From JAJDFU01 sp964641965 (GTDB lineage Bacteria > Bacteroidota > Bacteroidia > Chitinophagales > Saprospiraceae), in the NCBI GenBank assembly GCA_964641965.1, contig CAZXLD010000025.1:6741-70740 (forward strand): a stretch of DNA of 64,000 bases, given 5' to 3'. Of this stretch, positions 55,395 to 63,815 are shown piece by piece. Both the position numbers and the translations under genes were made by a program. The first letter of the stretch is position 1; each line of letters opens with the position of its first letter. The notes under the pieces are model-generated. The model was not told the origin of the DNA, did no database searches, and was given only the letters and a program-made list of their open reading frames with translations.

Positions 55395-56489
55395 ATGTCT
55401 CAACAAGAATTGTTAGAACCCTTTCAATTAGGTGACCTCAAATTGCAAAACCGCATCGTAATGGCCCCAATGACTCGGAACAGAGCTGGTCAGGGGAACG
55501 TGCAAGGCGCTATGAATGCAACCTACTACCGCCAGCGAAGCTCCGCCGGTCTTATAATAACCGAAGCTACTCAAGTGGCTCCCCACGGACAGGGTTATCC
55601 ATTTACCCCTGGTATCCACAATGCAGAGCAAGTGGAGGGATGGAAAAAAACAACACAGGCAGTCCACGAAGAGGGAGGCAAGATTTTTCTACAGCTCTGG
55701 CATGTAGGCCGAATTTCCCATCCGGATTTCCACCAAGGGGCCTCCCCTATCGCTCCTTCAGCCATCAAGCCCGAAGGACAGGTTTATACATTTGAAGGCT
55801 TAAAGGATTTTGAAGTTCCAAGGGCGATTGAAACGGATGAAATCCCAGGTCTGATTGAAGATTTCCGAAAGGGTGCAGCTCTATCCAAAGAAGCTGGATT
55901 TGACGGCGTGGAAATTCACGGAGCGAATGGATATTTGATTGATCAGTTTCTCCAGGATATATCCAACCACCGGACAGATGCGTATGGCGGTTCCATTGAA
56001 AACCGAACTCGATTCCTGCTCGAAGTCGTCGAAGCAGTTCTTGAAGTATGGCCTGCCGAACGGGTAGGAATCCGCCTATCTCCAAGCGGAGAATTCAATA
56101 CTATGGGAGATGCTAACTCGAGAGAATTGTTCAACTATGTGATTGATAAGCTCAATGACTATAACCTGACCTATATCCACCTGATCCGTGCAGGTGATGT
56201 CACCGGCAAACCCCATCTGGAAGGGGATGTTATTGGATACTATGGACCCAAAATTAAGACCAATCTGATAACAAGTGCAGGCTACGACCGGGAAAGCGGG
56301 AATTCGGAATTGCAAAAGGGAATTGCCGACCTGGTAGCCTACGCGAGGTCGTTTTTAGCGAATCCCGATCTGCCAAAGCGGTTTGAGTTGGATGCCCCCC
56401 TCAATGAACCCAATCCGGACACCTTTTATGCAGGAGGGGAAAAGGGCTATATTGATTATCCAACCCTGGAAGAAATGGAAACGAATTAA
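55395..56489 (+). CDS. Alkene reductase, Old Yellow Enzyme family
   Basis: 364 residues from the ATG at 55395 (MSQQELLEPFQLGDLKLQNR). This FMN-dependent NAD(P)H oxidoreductase reduces activated C=C bonds and often nitro-compounds or nitrate esters (NemA-like). Landmarks are MAPMTRNRAGQGNVQ, GLIITEATQVAPHGQGYP, LQLWHVGRISHPDFH, GFDGVEIHGANGYLIDQFLQ and ENRTRFLLEVVEAV. The usual active-site tyrosine region YPFTPGIHN and FMN contacts near the C-terminus (ARSFLANPDLPKRF) are present. A strong terminator follows. Possible substrate-responsive regulation is suggested by the dyads upstream. Confidence 0.92.
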   Translation: MSQQELLEPFQLGDLKLQNRIVMAPMTRNRAGQGNVQGAMNATYYRQRSSAGLIITEATQVAPHGQGYPFTPGIHNAEQVEGWKKTTQAVHEEGGKIFLQLWHVGRISHPDFHQGASPIAPSAIKPEGQVYTFEGLKDFEVPRAIETDEIPGLIEDFRKGAALSKEAGFDGVEIHGANGYLIDQFLQDISNHRTDAYGGSIENRTRFLLEVVEAVLEVWPAERVGIRLSPSGEFNTMGDANSRELFNYVIDKLNDYNLTYIHLIRAGDVTGKPHLEGDVIGYYGPKIKTNLITSAGYDRESGNSELQKGIADLVAYARSFLANPDLPKRFELDAPLNEPNPDTFYAGGEKGYIDYPTLEEMETN

Positions 56490-56513
56490 AACTCCATAGT
56501 ACAAACTTCAGCA

Positions 56514-56549
56514 AACCGTTGGTAGATAAATCTATCAACGGTTTTTTTT
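56514..56549 (+). terminator. Intrinsic terminator after the Old Yellow Enzyme gene
   Basis: AACCGTTGGTAGAT and ATCTATCAACGGTT form a 14-bp stem with one G-T pair and a 2-nt loop, followed by eight T residues. It begins 25 bp after the stop codon. Confidence 0.9.
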
Positions 56550-56768
56550 GTGCAGAGCAACCGGATTTTCCCTCTAACCATCAATAAATAGGTGACTTTT
56601 ACAGGTTTAAATAGGGGTACTGTGCTGATACTACCATCCTTCATACAATGGCATTTAACACACAGAAGGTCATTTTTATCGAAAAAAAATAAGTTGAGAT
56701 GCAACCAAAGCACAATTTTATTGAAATTAAGTGTGTAAATCACCATTGAAAGGACGAACACCCGACCT

Positions 56769-57461
56769 ATGATCAAAATCCGAAACATTCGAAAAGCTTA
56801 TACAACAGAATTTACCAAGCTGGAGGTACTGAAAGGGATTGACCTGGATATCGAAGATGGTGAGTTCGTGTCTATTATGGGGCCTTCCGGTTCCGGAAAG
56901 TCTACCTTGCTCAACATCTTGGGTATTTTGGATGAATACGACTCCGGGGAATACATCCTGGACGGCAAGCTGATCAAAGATATCAGTGAAACAGAAGCCG
57001 CCATTCTCCGCAATCAATTGATCGGTTTCGTTTTTCAATCATTCAATCTGCTCCCCTTCAAAACTGCTATTGAAAATGTGGCCTTGCCCCTGTATTACCA
57101 GAAAGTAGACCGTCAGGAAAGGCAGGCTAAGGCACTTGATTATCTGGAACAAGTAGGCCTAAAAGATTGGGCTACGCACTATCCAAATCAATTATCCGGA
57201 GGGCAACAACAACGTGTAGCCATAGCCAGGGCGTTGATTACTGCTCCAAAGGTCATACTGGCAGACGAGCCTACAGGGGCTCTCGATAGCCAAACTTCAG
57301 AAGAGGTAATGAATATTTTCCATAAAGTGAATGATATGGGGATGACCGTGGTCGTGGTTACCCACGAAAATGAAATTGCCGCGCTCACCCACCGGATAAT
57401 CCGACTTCGGGACGGGTTGATTGAGTCGAACGACCGGGTAGGAAGCGATTTATTGGTGTAA
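56769..57461 (+). CDS. ABC transporter ATP-binding protein (MacB/LolD-type)
   Basis: 230 residues with all nucleotide-binding motifs: Walker A GPSGSGKSTLLN, the Q-loop region FVFQSFNLLPF, the signature LSGGQQQRVAIARAL, Walker B ILADEPTGALDS and the switch histidine in VVVTHENE. It belongs to the MacB/LolD/FtsE subfamily that powers mechanotransmission-type exporters rather than importers. Two MacB-like permease genes and an adaptor gene follow on the same strand with short gaps, so this ATPase probably drives both permeases, perhaps as a heterodimer. Confidence 0.95.
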   Translation: MIKIRNIRKAYTTEFTKLEVLKGIDLDIEDGEFVSIMGPSGSGKSTLLNILGILDEYDSGEYILDGKLIKDISETEAAILRNQLIGFVFQSFNLLPFKTAIENVALPLYYQKVDRQERQAKALDYLEQVGLKDWATHYPNQLSGGQQQRVAIARALITAPKVILADEPTGALDSQTSEEVMNIFHKVNDMGMTVVVVTHENEIAALTHRIIRLRDGLIESNDRVGSDLLV

Positions 57462-57476
57462 GCTAAACGGAACAAT

Positions 57477-58700
57477 ATGTTCGATCAGGACAGGTGGGAA
57501 GAAATTTTTAACTCGATTCGCCGGCACAAGCTACGAACAGGCCTGACCGCCCTGGGAGTGATTTGGGGAATTTTCATGTTAGTGCTCCTTTTGGGGGCCG
57601 GTTACGGATTGCAAAATGGGGTGGAATACCAATTTGAGGATGATAATACCAACAGCATTTGGGTGAATCGAGGCAAAACCTCCATGGAATACAAAGGCCT
57701 CCCCAAAGGCAGGTGGATCCGATTTTCCAACTCGGACTACGACTATTTAGATCAAAATTTCCCCGATATCAATCGATTGACCGGACGATATTGGTTGTCC
57801 GGGGACCGTACCGTGACCTACAACCGGAAAACGGTCTCCTATCCCATTCGATCGGTGCATCCCGACCACTTGCACATGGAGAAAACCCAGATGGTTGAGG
57901 GAAGATATCTCAATGATAACGATATTGAAAATTTCAGGAAAGTGGCCGTGATTGGCGAGAAAGTTAAAAATGATCTGTTTGGAGAAGAAGATCCTATTGG
58001 GGAAGAGATCAATATTGGGGGCATTGTTTACCACGTGATTGGCTGGTACACCGATGCTAATGAAAATGAAACCCGTGTCGTTTATCTGCCGATTACTACG
58101 GTACAGAAAGTATACGCTGGCCAGGACGACATCCATCAATTGATGTTTACGGCAGACGAGCTTTCAGTGGCTGAAATGAAGGAACTGGAGGAAGAAATTC
58201 GGCTTGGTTTTGCCCAAATGCATCAATTTGATCCCCAAGACAGGCGGGCCCTCAGAATCTTTAATCTTGCAGAACAATACCAGGAGTTTCAAAATCTCTT
58301 TTGGGCCATCCGAATGTTCGTTTGGTTTGTCGGAATCGGAACCCTCCTGGCGGGAATTATTGGGGTCAGCAACATCATGTTAATCATCGTAAAGGACAGA
58401 ACCAGGGAGATTGGGGTTCGAAAAGCCCTGGGTGCTACCCCGAGATCCATTATTTCCATGATCCTTCAGGAATCCATTTTCCTGACGGGCCTTGCCGGGT
58501 ATATTGGGTTGGTTGCCGGAGTCATCGTGTTATATCTGGCCAGTTCCTTTGAATCTGAATATTTCAGAAATCCACAAGTAAATCTGGGAGTGGTCATTGC
58601 CGCTATTTTCATCTTGATGTTGGCGGGTACATTGGCAGGCTTAATGCCGGCTATGCAAGCTGCGCGCATCAATCCGATCACCGCGATGAAATCAGATTAG
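57477..58700 (+). CDS. MacB-like ABC transporter permease, copy 1
   Basis: 407 residues. One transmembrane helix lies near the N-terminus (TGLTALGVIWGIFMLVLLLG), then a large periplasmic MacB-PCD domain, then three C-terminal helices of the FtsX type: FVWFVGIGTLLAGIIGVSNI, GLAGYIGLVAGVIVLYLASS and VIAAIFILMLAGTLAGLMP. The conserved cytoplasmic segment DRTREIGVRKALGATPRSII couples to the ATPase. It is 15 bp after the ATPase gene. The substrate could be a lipid, peptide or drug and cannot be inferred. Confidence 0.92.
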   Translation: MFDQDRWEEIFNSIRRHKLRTGLTALGVIWGIFMLVLLLGAGYGLQNGVEYQFEDDNTNSIWVNRGKTSMEYKGLPKGRWIRFSNSDYDYLDQNFPDINRLTGRYWLSGDRTVTYNRKTVSYPIRSVHPDHLHMEKTQMVEGRYLNDNDIENFRKVAVIGEKVKNDLFGEEDPIGEEINIGGIVYHVIGWYTDANENETRVVYLPITTVQKVYAGQDDIHQLMFTADELSVAEMKELEEEIRLGFAQMHQFDPQDRRALRIFNLAEQYQEFQNLFWAIRMFVWFVGIGTLLAGIIGVSNIMLIIVKDRTREIGVRKALGATPRSIISMILQESIFLTGLAGYIGLVAGVIVLYLASSFESEYFRNPQVNLGVVIAAIFILMLAGTLAGLMPAMQAARINPITAMKSD

Positions 58701-58723
58701 TCACCCCAAAAAACTGAGGCAAT

Positions 58724-59968
58724 ATGTTTGACCAGGATAAATGGCAGGAAATATTAGCGAGTTTGAGCAAACACAAGCTCCGGACCGGACTCACTGCCTT
58801 GGGCGTTTTCTGGGGTATTTTCATGCTGGTCTTCGTATTGGGCATGGGCAAGGGACTCGAAAATGGAGTCGTTCGGGGTTTCGGATCCAGGGCAAAAAAC
58901 CTGATGTACGTCTGGTCTTGGCGAACCTCTATTCCTTACAAAGGCTTCAAGGCTGGTAGAATACCCCGGTTAACTTTTCAGGATATCCAAGCCATCAAGG
59001 ACAATGTAGAAGAGGTTGAATTTGTGGCACCACGGTATTCGATTCAAGCTCCTGTAGTGTACAAGGAAATCAGCGACAATTATGAGATCCGGGGTGAGCT
59101 AGAGGATATGATCCGAATTGAAGCCCTTCAGGTTTTTCAAGGTAGGTATGTCAATAAAAAAGACGTGGAGGAAAGCCGAAAAGTAGCGGTTTTGGGAAAG
59201 CGAACCGCCGAGGTTTTTTTCGGGCAGGAAGAACCCATTGGAAAAAGTATTCGTATTCGGGGTATAGAGTTTAAAGTAGTTGGGGTATTTGGCCCGCTGG
59301 AAATCAAGCCCTGGACCGAAAGTGATATGGAAGCCATTGTCATTCCAATGACCGCCATGCACAGAACTCTCGTCTCTGGCAACCGGGTAGACTATTTTGT
59401 GTGCAGTTCTCAACCCCACGTTCTGGTGAGTGAAGCGGAGGTATTGGTCAAAAAATTACTCAAGGAAAGGCATTCCATTTCGCCGGAGGATCCACAGGGC
59501 ATTAATTCCTACAATATGGAGGAACAATTTCAGCAAATTACGAACCTGTTTTTAGGCATAGAGTCCTTCTTGTGGTTCGTGGGCATCTGTACCCTGCTAG
59601 CCGGAATTCTGGGAGTGAGTAATATCATGTTGATCACGGTAAAGGAAAGGACGAAGGAAATCGGGGTGCGGAAGGCCCTGGGAGCAACACCGCGGTCAAT
59701 CATCAATATGGTTTTAACCGAATCGATATTTATCACCTCCGTATCAGGCTACTTGGGTCTGGTTGCGGGAACATTGGTAATAGGTGGGATTAATTACCTC
59801 ATGATTTCCAATGGAGTTGAAAATGAGAACTTTCACAATCCACAGGTCAATATTTACGTCGGGATCAGTGCGATTATTTTGCTGATAATCGCAGGTGCAC
59901 TGGCAGGGTTAATACCGGCTAATCATGCGGCTAGGATCAAACCCGTCGTCGCCCTAAAAGATGAATAA
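58724..59968 (+). CDS. MacB-like ABC transporter permease, copy 2
   Basis: 414 residues, a paralogue of the preceding gene with the same opening (MFDQDKWQEILASLSKHKLR), one N-terminal helix, a periplasmic domain and three C-terminal helices. The coupling segment reads ERTKEIGVRKALGATPRSII. It is 23 bp downstream. Two non-identical permeases beside one ATPase suggest a heterodimeric exporter, in contrast to the homodimeric E. coli MacB in which ATPase and permease are fused. Confidence 0.92.
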   Translation: MFDQDKWQEILASLSKHKLRTGLTALGVFWGIFMLVFVLGMGKGLENGVVRGFGSRAKNLMYVWSWRTSIPYKGFKAGRIPRLTFQDIQAIKDNVEEVEFVAPRYSIQAPVVYKEISDNYEIRGELEDMIRIEALQVFQGRYVNKKDVEESRKVAVLGKRTAEVFFGQEEPIGKSIRIRGIEFKVVGVFGPLEIKPWTESDMEAIVIPMTAMHRTLVSGNRVDYFVCSSQPHVLVSEAEVLVKKLLKERHSISPEDPQGINSYNMEEQFQQITNLFLGIESFLWFVGICTLLAGILGVSNIMLITVKERTKEIGVRKALGATPRSIINMVLTESIFITSVSGYLGLVAGTLVIGGINYLMISNGVENENFHNPQVNIYVGISAIILLIIAGALAGLIPANHAARIKPVVALKDE

Positions 59969-60047
59969 GCTCAAGTAGCGATTTGACAACATGTTAAATA
60001 GGCATTTCAAAAAACATCACCCTTAACGACAAAATTTAACGTATACC

Positions 60048-61292
60048 ATGAGAGGTTTCCTAATTGCATTAGGTGTATTTGTAGTACTCTCCGCTATCGG
60101 ACTGATCTACTATTTTTCCCAACAGCGAAACAAAACGTCTGACAGCTTTGATACGGAAAAGCCCATTATCGCAGATGTTGTAAAAAAATCGGTGGCGACA
60201 GGGTCGATCAAACCACGATTAGAAATCATGATCAAGCCGCAGGTTTCAGGTGTGGTACAGGAGCTGTATGTAGAAGAAGGTGAGGCAGTCATCCAGGGCC
60301 AAAAATTGGCCAAGATCAAATTGGTGCCCAATGAGGTCAACATCAATACCGCACAATCAAATTTGGAGCTGGCCAAACTACGGCTCACCGAAGCCAAGCG
60401 TGAATTGCAGCGTCAAAAAGAAGTGTTTTCCAAAAACCTGGACGTAGAATCGGCCCAAGCTACTTACGACAACGCATTGGAACAAGAACAACGCCAGCGC
60501 CAACTCTTGGATGAAGGTGTAATTGCCCAGCAGGCGTATGACCAATTCAAGCTTGACCTGAACATCGCCACAGCGGCATTGGATAATGCCAAGATTATTG
60601 CCAATAATAGCCTCAAGCAGTTTGAAACACAGGTAGATATTCGAAAGCAGGAACTGGATGCCGCGGTAAATAACCTACAGCTGTTACGGGAAGGTGCGTC
60701 CAGCAATTCCCGGCAGGTAAACAATGTCATTGTTTCTACGGTACAAGGTATGGTACTGGATATCCCGGTAGAAACCGGCTCTTCAGTCATTGAACGGAAT
60801 AACTTTAATGAAGGTACGACCATTGCGACGGTGGCCGATATGAGCAACCTCATCTTTGAAGGGAAAGTTGACGAATCCGAGGTGGGCAAACTAAGAGAAG
60901 GCATGCCTCTTACATTGACAGTTGGGGCCATTGAAGGTCATACCTTTGATGCTATCCTGGAATTTATTTCTCCTAAAGGAGTTGATGAGGAAGGAACGGT
61001 CAAGTTTGAGGTACGGGCAGCCGTTAAGCCCTCTGAGGAGGTATTTCTGCGAGCGGGATACAGTGCCAATGGAGATATCATTATGGACCGAAGGGATCAG
61101 GTCATTGCGATCAAAGAACGCGATGTACTCTTTGAAAATGACACCAATTACGTTCAGGTTTTAGTGGGTGATCGGGAATTTGAAAAGCGCCCAATCCAGC
61201 TTGGCCTTTCTGACGGAATTCAGGTAGAAGTCCTTAATGGCTTGGATACGACTACCCAGATCAAAGTGTTAAAAGGGGATGGAGAAGGGTAA
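60048..61292 (+). CDS. MacA-like periplasmic adaptor (HlyD/RND-type membrane fusion protein)
   Basis: 414 residues. An N-terminal membrane anchor (FLIALGVFVVLSAIGLIYYF) is followed by a lipoyl-like half-motif (VSGVVQELYVEEGEAVIQGQ), a long alpha-helical hairpin (about 95-215, rich in Glu/Gln/Lys: ELAKLRLTEAKRELQRQKEV) and the second lipoyl half (GMVLDIPVETGSSVIERNNF). A beta-barrel domain comes after that (EGKVDESEVGKLREGMPLTL). It should connect the two permeases to an outer-membrane channel; no TolC-type gene lies in the window. It is the last gene of the cluster and is followed by a terminator. Confidence 0.92.
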   Translation: MRGFLIALGVFVVLSAIGLIYYFSQQRNKTSDSFDTEKPIIADVVKKSVATGSIKPRLEIMIKPQVSGVVQELYVEEGEAVIQGQKLAKIKLVPNEVNINTAQSNLELAKLRLTEAKRELQRQKEVFSKNLDVESAQATYDNALEQEQRQRQLLDEGVIAQQAYDQFKLDLNIATAALDNAKIIANNSLKQFETQVDIRKQELDAAVNNLQLLREGASSNSRQVNNVIVSTVQGMVLDIPVETGSSVIERNNFNEGTTIATVADMSNLIFEGKVDESEVGKLREGMPLTLTVGAIEGHTFDAILEFISPKGVDEEGTVKFEVRAAVKPSEEVFLRAGYSANGDIIMDRRDQVIAIKERDVLFENDTNYVQVLVGDREFEKRPIQLGLSDGIQVEVLNGLDTTTQIKVLKGDGEG

Positions 61293-61302
61293 TCCTAGCT
61301 GT

Positions 61303-61325
61303 ATAGTTACCGGGTAACTATTTTT
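61303..61325 (+). terminator. Intrinsic terminator of the MacAB-like operon
   Basis: ATAGTTACC (61303-61311) and GGTAACTAT (61313-61321) form a compact stem followed by TTTTTA. It starts 10 bp after the adaptor stop codon. Confidence 0.8.
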
Positions 61326-61464
61326 ATAGATTCTTACTCCATTGAAAATTAAATTCTCAGTGATGGCCCTCCTTTTCTAATCCAACATTACCTTAGGGAG
61401 TGCTAATAACTATATCAAGTTGAGTAAGTTCTTCGTATCCTTCGTTTGCCAAAGAAGATATCTA

Positions 61465-62160
61465 ATGCATCCTAACACCGCTTTAAGGAGAGAATGTCAT
61501 ATTTCCCAAGATCATTCTTCCTTAAAACCGGTAAATGCACTGACGCCCATTTTAGGGTCCGCACAAGCTCGAATTAAAAACACAATAGCTTACGACAAGC
61601 TATTTTTAATTCGGTATAAAGCTGCCTTTTTCCTGGCACTCTGGCTTATCACCAACATGGTCCACCTCCAAGCTCGAGACTCTGTCCTCGTTTTATCGGA
61701 TGCCTGGATGCAGGCCATGACGGAAAATGATGTGATCAACATCGATAAGTACATGACCGATGATTACTACCTCGTCCTGATCGGCCGACGCGATGGCCGG
61801 ATTCCCAAACCGGAGTGGATGAGCAACCTGAAATACTATACCCACTTGGGCTATGAAAACCCACATGTGATCACCTTAGATTCAACCACCAAAATCGTTT
61901 CCTACCGCGAACAATTCACCGTAACCGAGGATGCCTGGTATCAACCCAAGTTTAAGACCTGGGCTCCTATCGTGGATATTTGGGTTAAAACCGGGGGAGA
62001 TTGGAAGGTCAAACGCCGGCTTGCCGGAGACTGGGCCCTGTTTCTGTGGTGGGACCGGGCACTTGGGTTTATCACTGGGATCGCATTTCTGGGTATTATC
62101 CTGTTTATCCGGCGCGGTTGGCAAAAATGGAGCGCTAAACGAACTCAAGCATCAAGCTGA
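61465..62160 (+). CDS. NTF2-like/DUF4440 domain protein with C-terminal membrane helix
   Basis: About 231 residues if it starts at the ATG at 61465. The frame continues to a TTG at 61420 and the true start is uncertain, because a signal-like hydrophobic segment (AAFFLALWLITNMVHLQA) only begins some 50 residues in, with no nearer ATG. The core (VLVLSDAWMQAMTENDVINI, YYLVLIGRRDGRIPKPEW, SYREQFTVTEDAWYQ, DIWVKTGGDWKVKRRLAGD) matches the NTF2-like/SnoaL-type DUF4440 fold. A helix near the C-terminus (ALGFITGIAFLGIILFIRR) anchors it, leaving a short basic tail. The specific role is unknown. Confidence 0.7.
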   Translation: MHPNTALRRECHISQDHSSLKPVNALTPILGSAQARIKNTIAYDKLFLIRYKAAFFLALWLITNMVHLQARDSVLVLSDAWMQAMTENDVINIDKYMTDDYYLVLIGRRDGRIPKPEWMSNLKYYTHLGYENPHVITLDSTTKIVSYREQFTVTEDAWYQPKFKTWAPIVDIWVKTGGDWKVKRRLAGDWALFLWWDRALGFITGIAFLGIILFIRRGWQKWSAKRTQASS

Positions 62161-62232
62161 AACGCATATGGGAAACGCACTTCCTTTTTACCGGAAGTGA
62201 TGAAAGTATCTTTTTCCATTGAGATAATCTTT

Positions 62233-62239
62233 TATTTTG
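62233..62239 (+). promoter_or_regulatory. Candidate -7 element giving a leaderless FGE message
   Basis: TATTTTG lies exactly 5 nt upstream of the ATG at 62245, the same geometry as at 18461-18468. No TTG at the proper -33 spacing was found, so support is moderate to weak. Confidence 0.3.
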
Positions 62240-62244
62240 GACGC

Positions 62245-63279
62245 ATGAAGCATCATTTCTATTTGCTGATGGTATGGGCTTTATGCCTGGCTTGTAGCCC
62301 ATCAACTCCAGAAGGACAAGATTCTCCAACAGATTCCCCGCCTCCAGGTATGGTTTGGATTCCCGGCGGAACCTTTCAAATGGGCAGCGAAGCCCAGCTG
62401 GCTCACCAGGTGGAAGGCCCGATACACGAGGTAGAAGTCCAGGGCTTTTGGATGGATGAAACCGAGGTCACTAATGCCCAGTTTAGTCAATTTGTCGGGG
62501 CCACTGGCTACCAAACCGTGGCCGAGCGCCCCGTTGATTGGGAAGAATTAAAAAAGCAGGTTCCGCCCGGCACCCCGAAACCACCGGAAGAAGTGCTACA
62601 ACCAGGTGCCCTTGTCTTCACACCACCCGACTACCCCGTTTCCTTAAGGGATATGAGCCAATGGTGGAGTTGGGTGAATGGAGCCGATTGGGAACATCCA
62701 ATGGGGCCAGATAGTCATATTGAAGGAAAGGAAAACTATCCGGTCGTTCACATTGCTTTTGAAGATGCACTGGCCTATGCCGAATGGGCCGGAAAACGGT
62801 TGCCAACCGAAGCGGAATGGGAATTTGCCGCTCGCGGGGGTCAACCCAATCAACCCTTTGCCTGGGGCGATGAACTCACACCCGACGGTGCCTTTTTAGC
62901 CAATTTTTTCCAGGGACAGTTTCCCCATAACAATTCCTCCAAAGACGGCTTTATGCGATCGGCTCCAGTGAAGAGCTTCCCCCCAAATGCATATGGCCTT
63001 TATGATATGATCGGCAATGTGTGGGAATGGACAGTCGACTGGTACCGTCCGGATACCTACAGCCGACGCCCCCCCGGTAAGGTCCTTGTAAATCCGGAAG
63101 GGCCTGCCGAAAGCTGGGATCCCCAAGACCCATACAATCCGAAGCGCGTCACTAAAGGAGGGTCTTTTCTCTGCAGCACCGAGTTTTGCTGGAATTACCG
63201 ACCCAGTGCACGCATGGCCACAGCCTTCGATAGCGGGCAGGAACATTTGGGCTTCCGTTGTGTGAAGGATGCAGAGTAA
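62245..63279 (+). CDS. Formylglycine-generating enzyme-like lipoprotein (SUMF1 family)
   Basis: 344 residues from the ATG at 62245, which gives a lipoprotein signal (FYLLMVWALCLAC). The FGE-sulfatase fold is complete: GMVWIPGGTFQMGS, GFWMDETEVTNAQFSQFV, YPVVHIAFEDALAYAEWAGK, RLPTEAEWEFAARGG, NVWEWTVDWY and LGFRCVKD at the end. Near residues 310 and 315 the segment GGSFLCSTEFCWNYRPSARM has C-x4-C in the position of the two redox cysteines of true formylglycine-generating enzymes. These convert the cysteine of sulfatases to formylglycine. Most SUMF1-fold proteins of Bacteroidota, such as GldJ/GldK types, lack this pair. Enzyme activity is therefore plausible, with a sulfatase partner outside the window. 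Confidence 0.88.
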   Translation: MKHHFYLLMVWALCLACSPSTPEGQDSPTDSPPPGMVWIPGGTFQMGSEAQLAHQVEGPIHEVEVQGFWMDETEVTNAQFSQFVGATGYQTVAERPVDWEELKKQVPPGTPKPPEEVLQPGALVFTPPDYPVSLRDMSQWWSWVNGADWEHPMGPDSHIEGKENYPVVHIAFEDALAYAEWAGKRLPTEAEWEFAARGGQPNQPFAWGDELTPDGAFLANFFQGQFPHNNSSKDGFMRSAPVKSFPPNAYGLYDMIGNVWEWTVDWYRPDTYSRRPPGKVLVNPEGPAESWDPQDPYNPKRVTKGGSFLCSTEFCWNYRPSARMATAFDSGQEHLGFRCVKDAE

Positions 63280-63373
63280 GCGCTCATTGGACTATGCATA
63301 AAAGGAACTTGGGATAGTACCTTGGCTGTTGGGGTTATGCTGTCTGGGCAGATGCTGGCGACCTCTAAACCCG

Positions 63374-63401
63374 GCATTCGACACTCGAAACTCGACATTT
63401 G
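63374..63401. repeat. Short heptanucleotide array (4 units)
   Basis: GCATTCG, ACACTCG, AAACTCG and ACATTTG follow one another without gaps. They share the NNANTNG pattern of the longer array at 63623-63811, although in a different register. Confidence 0.7.
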
Positions 63402-63450
63402 CAACCCCTCCACAATCGAGAATTGGACATAAAAATTGAAAATCCATGTC

Positions 63451-63616
63451 TTATACCGTTTTAAATTGAGAAGGTCGCAAATAGAAACGAGCTTATTTTT
63501 CTGCTAATCAAGGCGAAAAACGTAGGCATAGCCTGAGCTACGGCGAGGCTTTTTAACGCTGAGTAGGGGAAAAAGAAGCCGTTTACATACGTCATTTTCA
63601 TTTTAAAACGGTATTA
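63451..63616. repeat. 166-bp inverted-repeat (MITE-like) element
   Basis: The ends TTATACCGTTTTAAA (63451-63465) and TTTAAAACGGTATTA (63602-63616) are inverted repeats matching at 14 of 15 positions. The interior has no gene but contains smaller dyads such as GTAGGCATAGCCTGAGCTAC. A related end occurs at 18642-18668. It separates the two heptamer arrays. No target-site duplication was clear. The whole 63280-63815 gap has no other feature. Confidence 0.6.
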
Positions 63617-63622
63617 GCATTT

Positions 63623-63811
63623 GTATTCGTCACTCCGCACTCCCAAATCGGCATTCGCCAATCGAAATTCGCCATTCGATATTTGCAATTTGTCACTCGA
63701 TGCTGGATGCTCGATACTGGATACTTGCCATTAGACACTTGGAACTTGCCATTCGGCACTCGCCATTCGTGATTTGCCACTCGGCATTTACCATTTGACA
63801 TTGGCCATTCT
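63623..63811. repeat. Heptanucleotide degenerate tandem array (27 units in register)
   Basis: The 189 bp divide into 27 consecutive units of exactly seven bases with no slip, for example GCATTCG, CCATTCG, TCACTCG, ATACTTG and GCACTCG. Position 5 is T in every unit, position 3 is nearly always A and position 7 nearly always G. The other positions vary. An open frame on the minus strand across it is a by-product of this periodicity. Confidence 0.9.
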
Positions 63812-63815
63812 GAGG

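Noticed and set aside
63623..63811. Heptamer array considered as a CRISPR array
   Set aside because: Units are 7 bp with no spacers and no cas genes are nearby.
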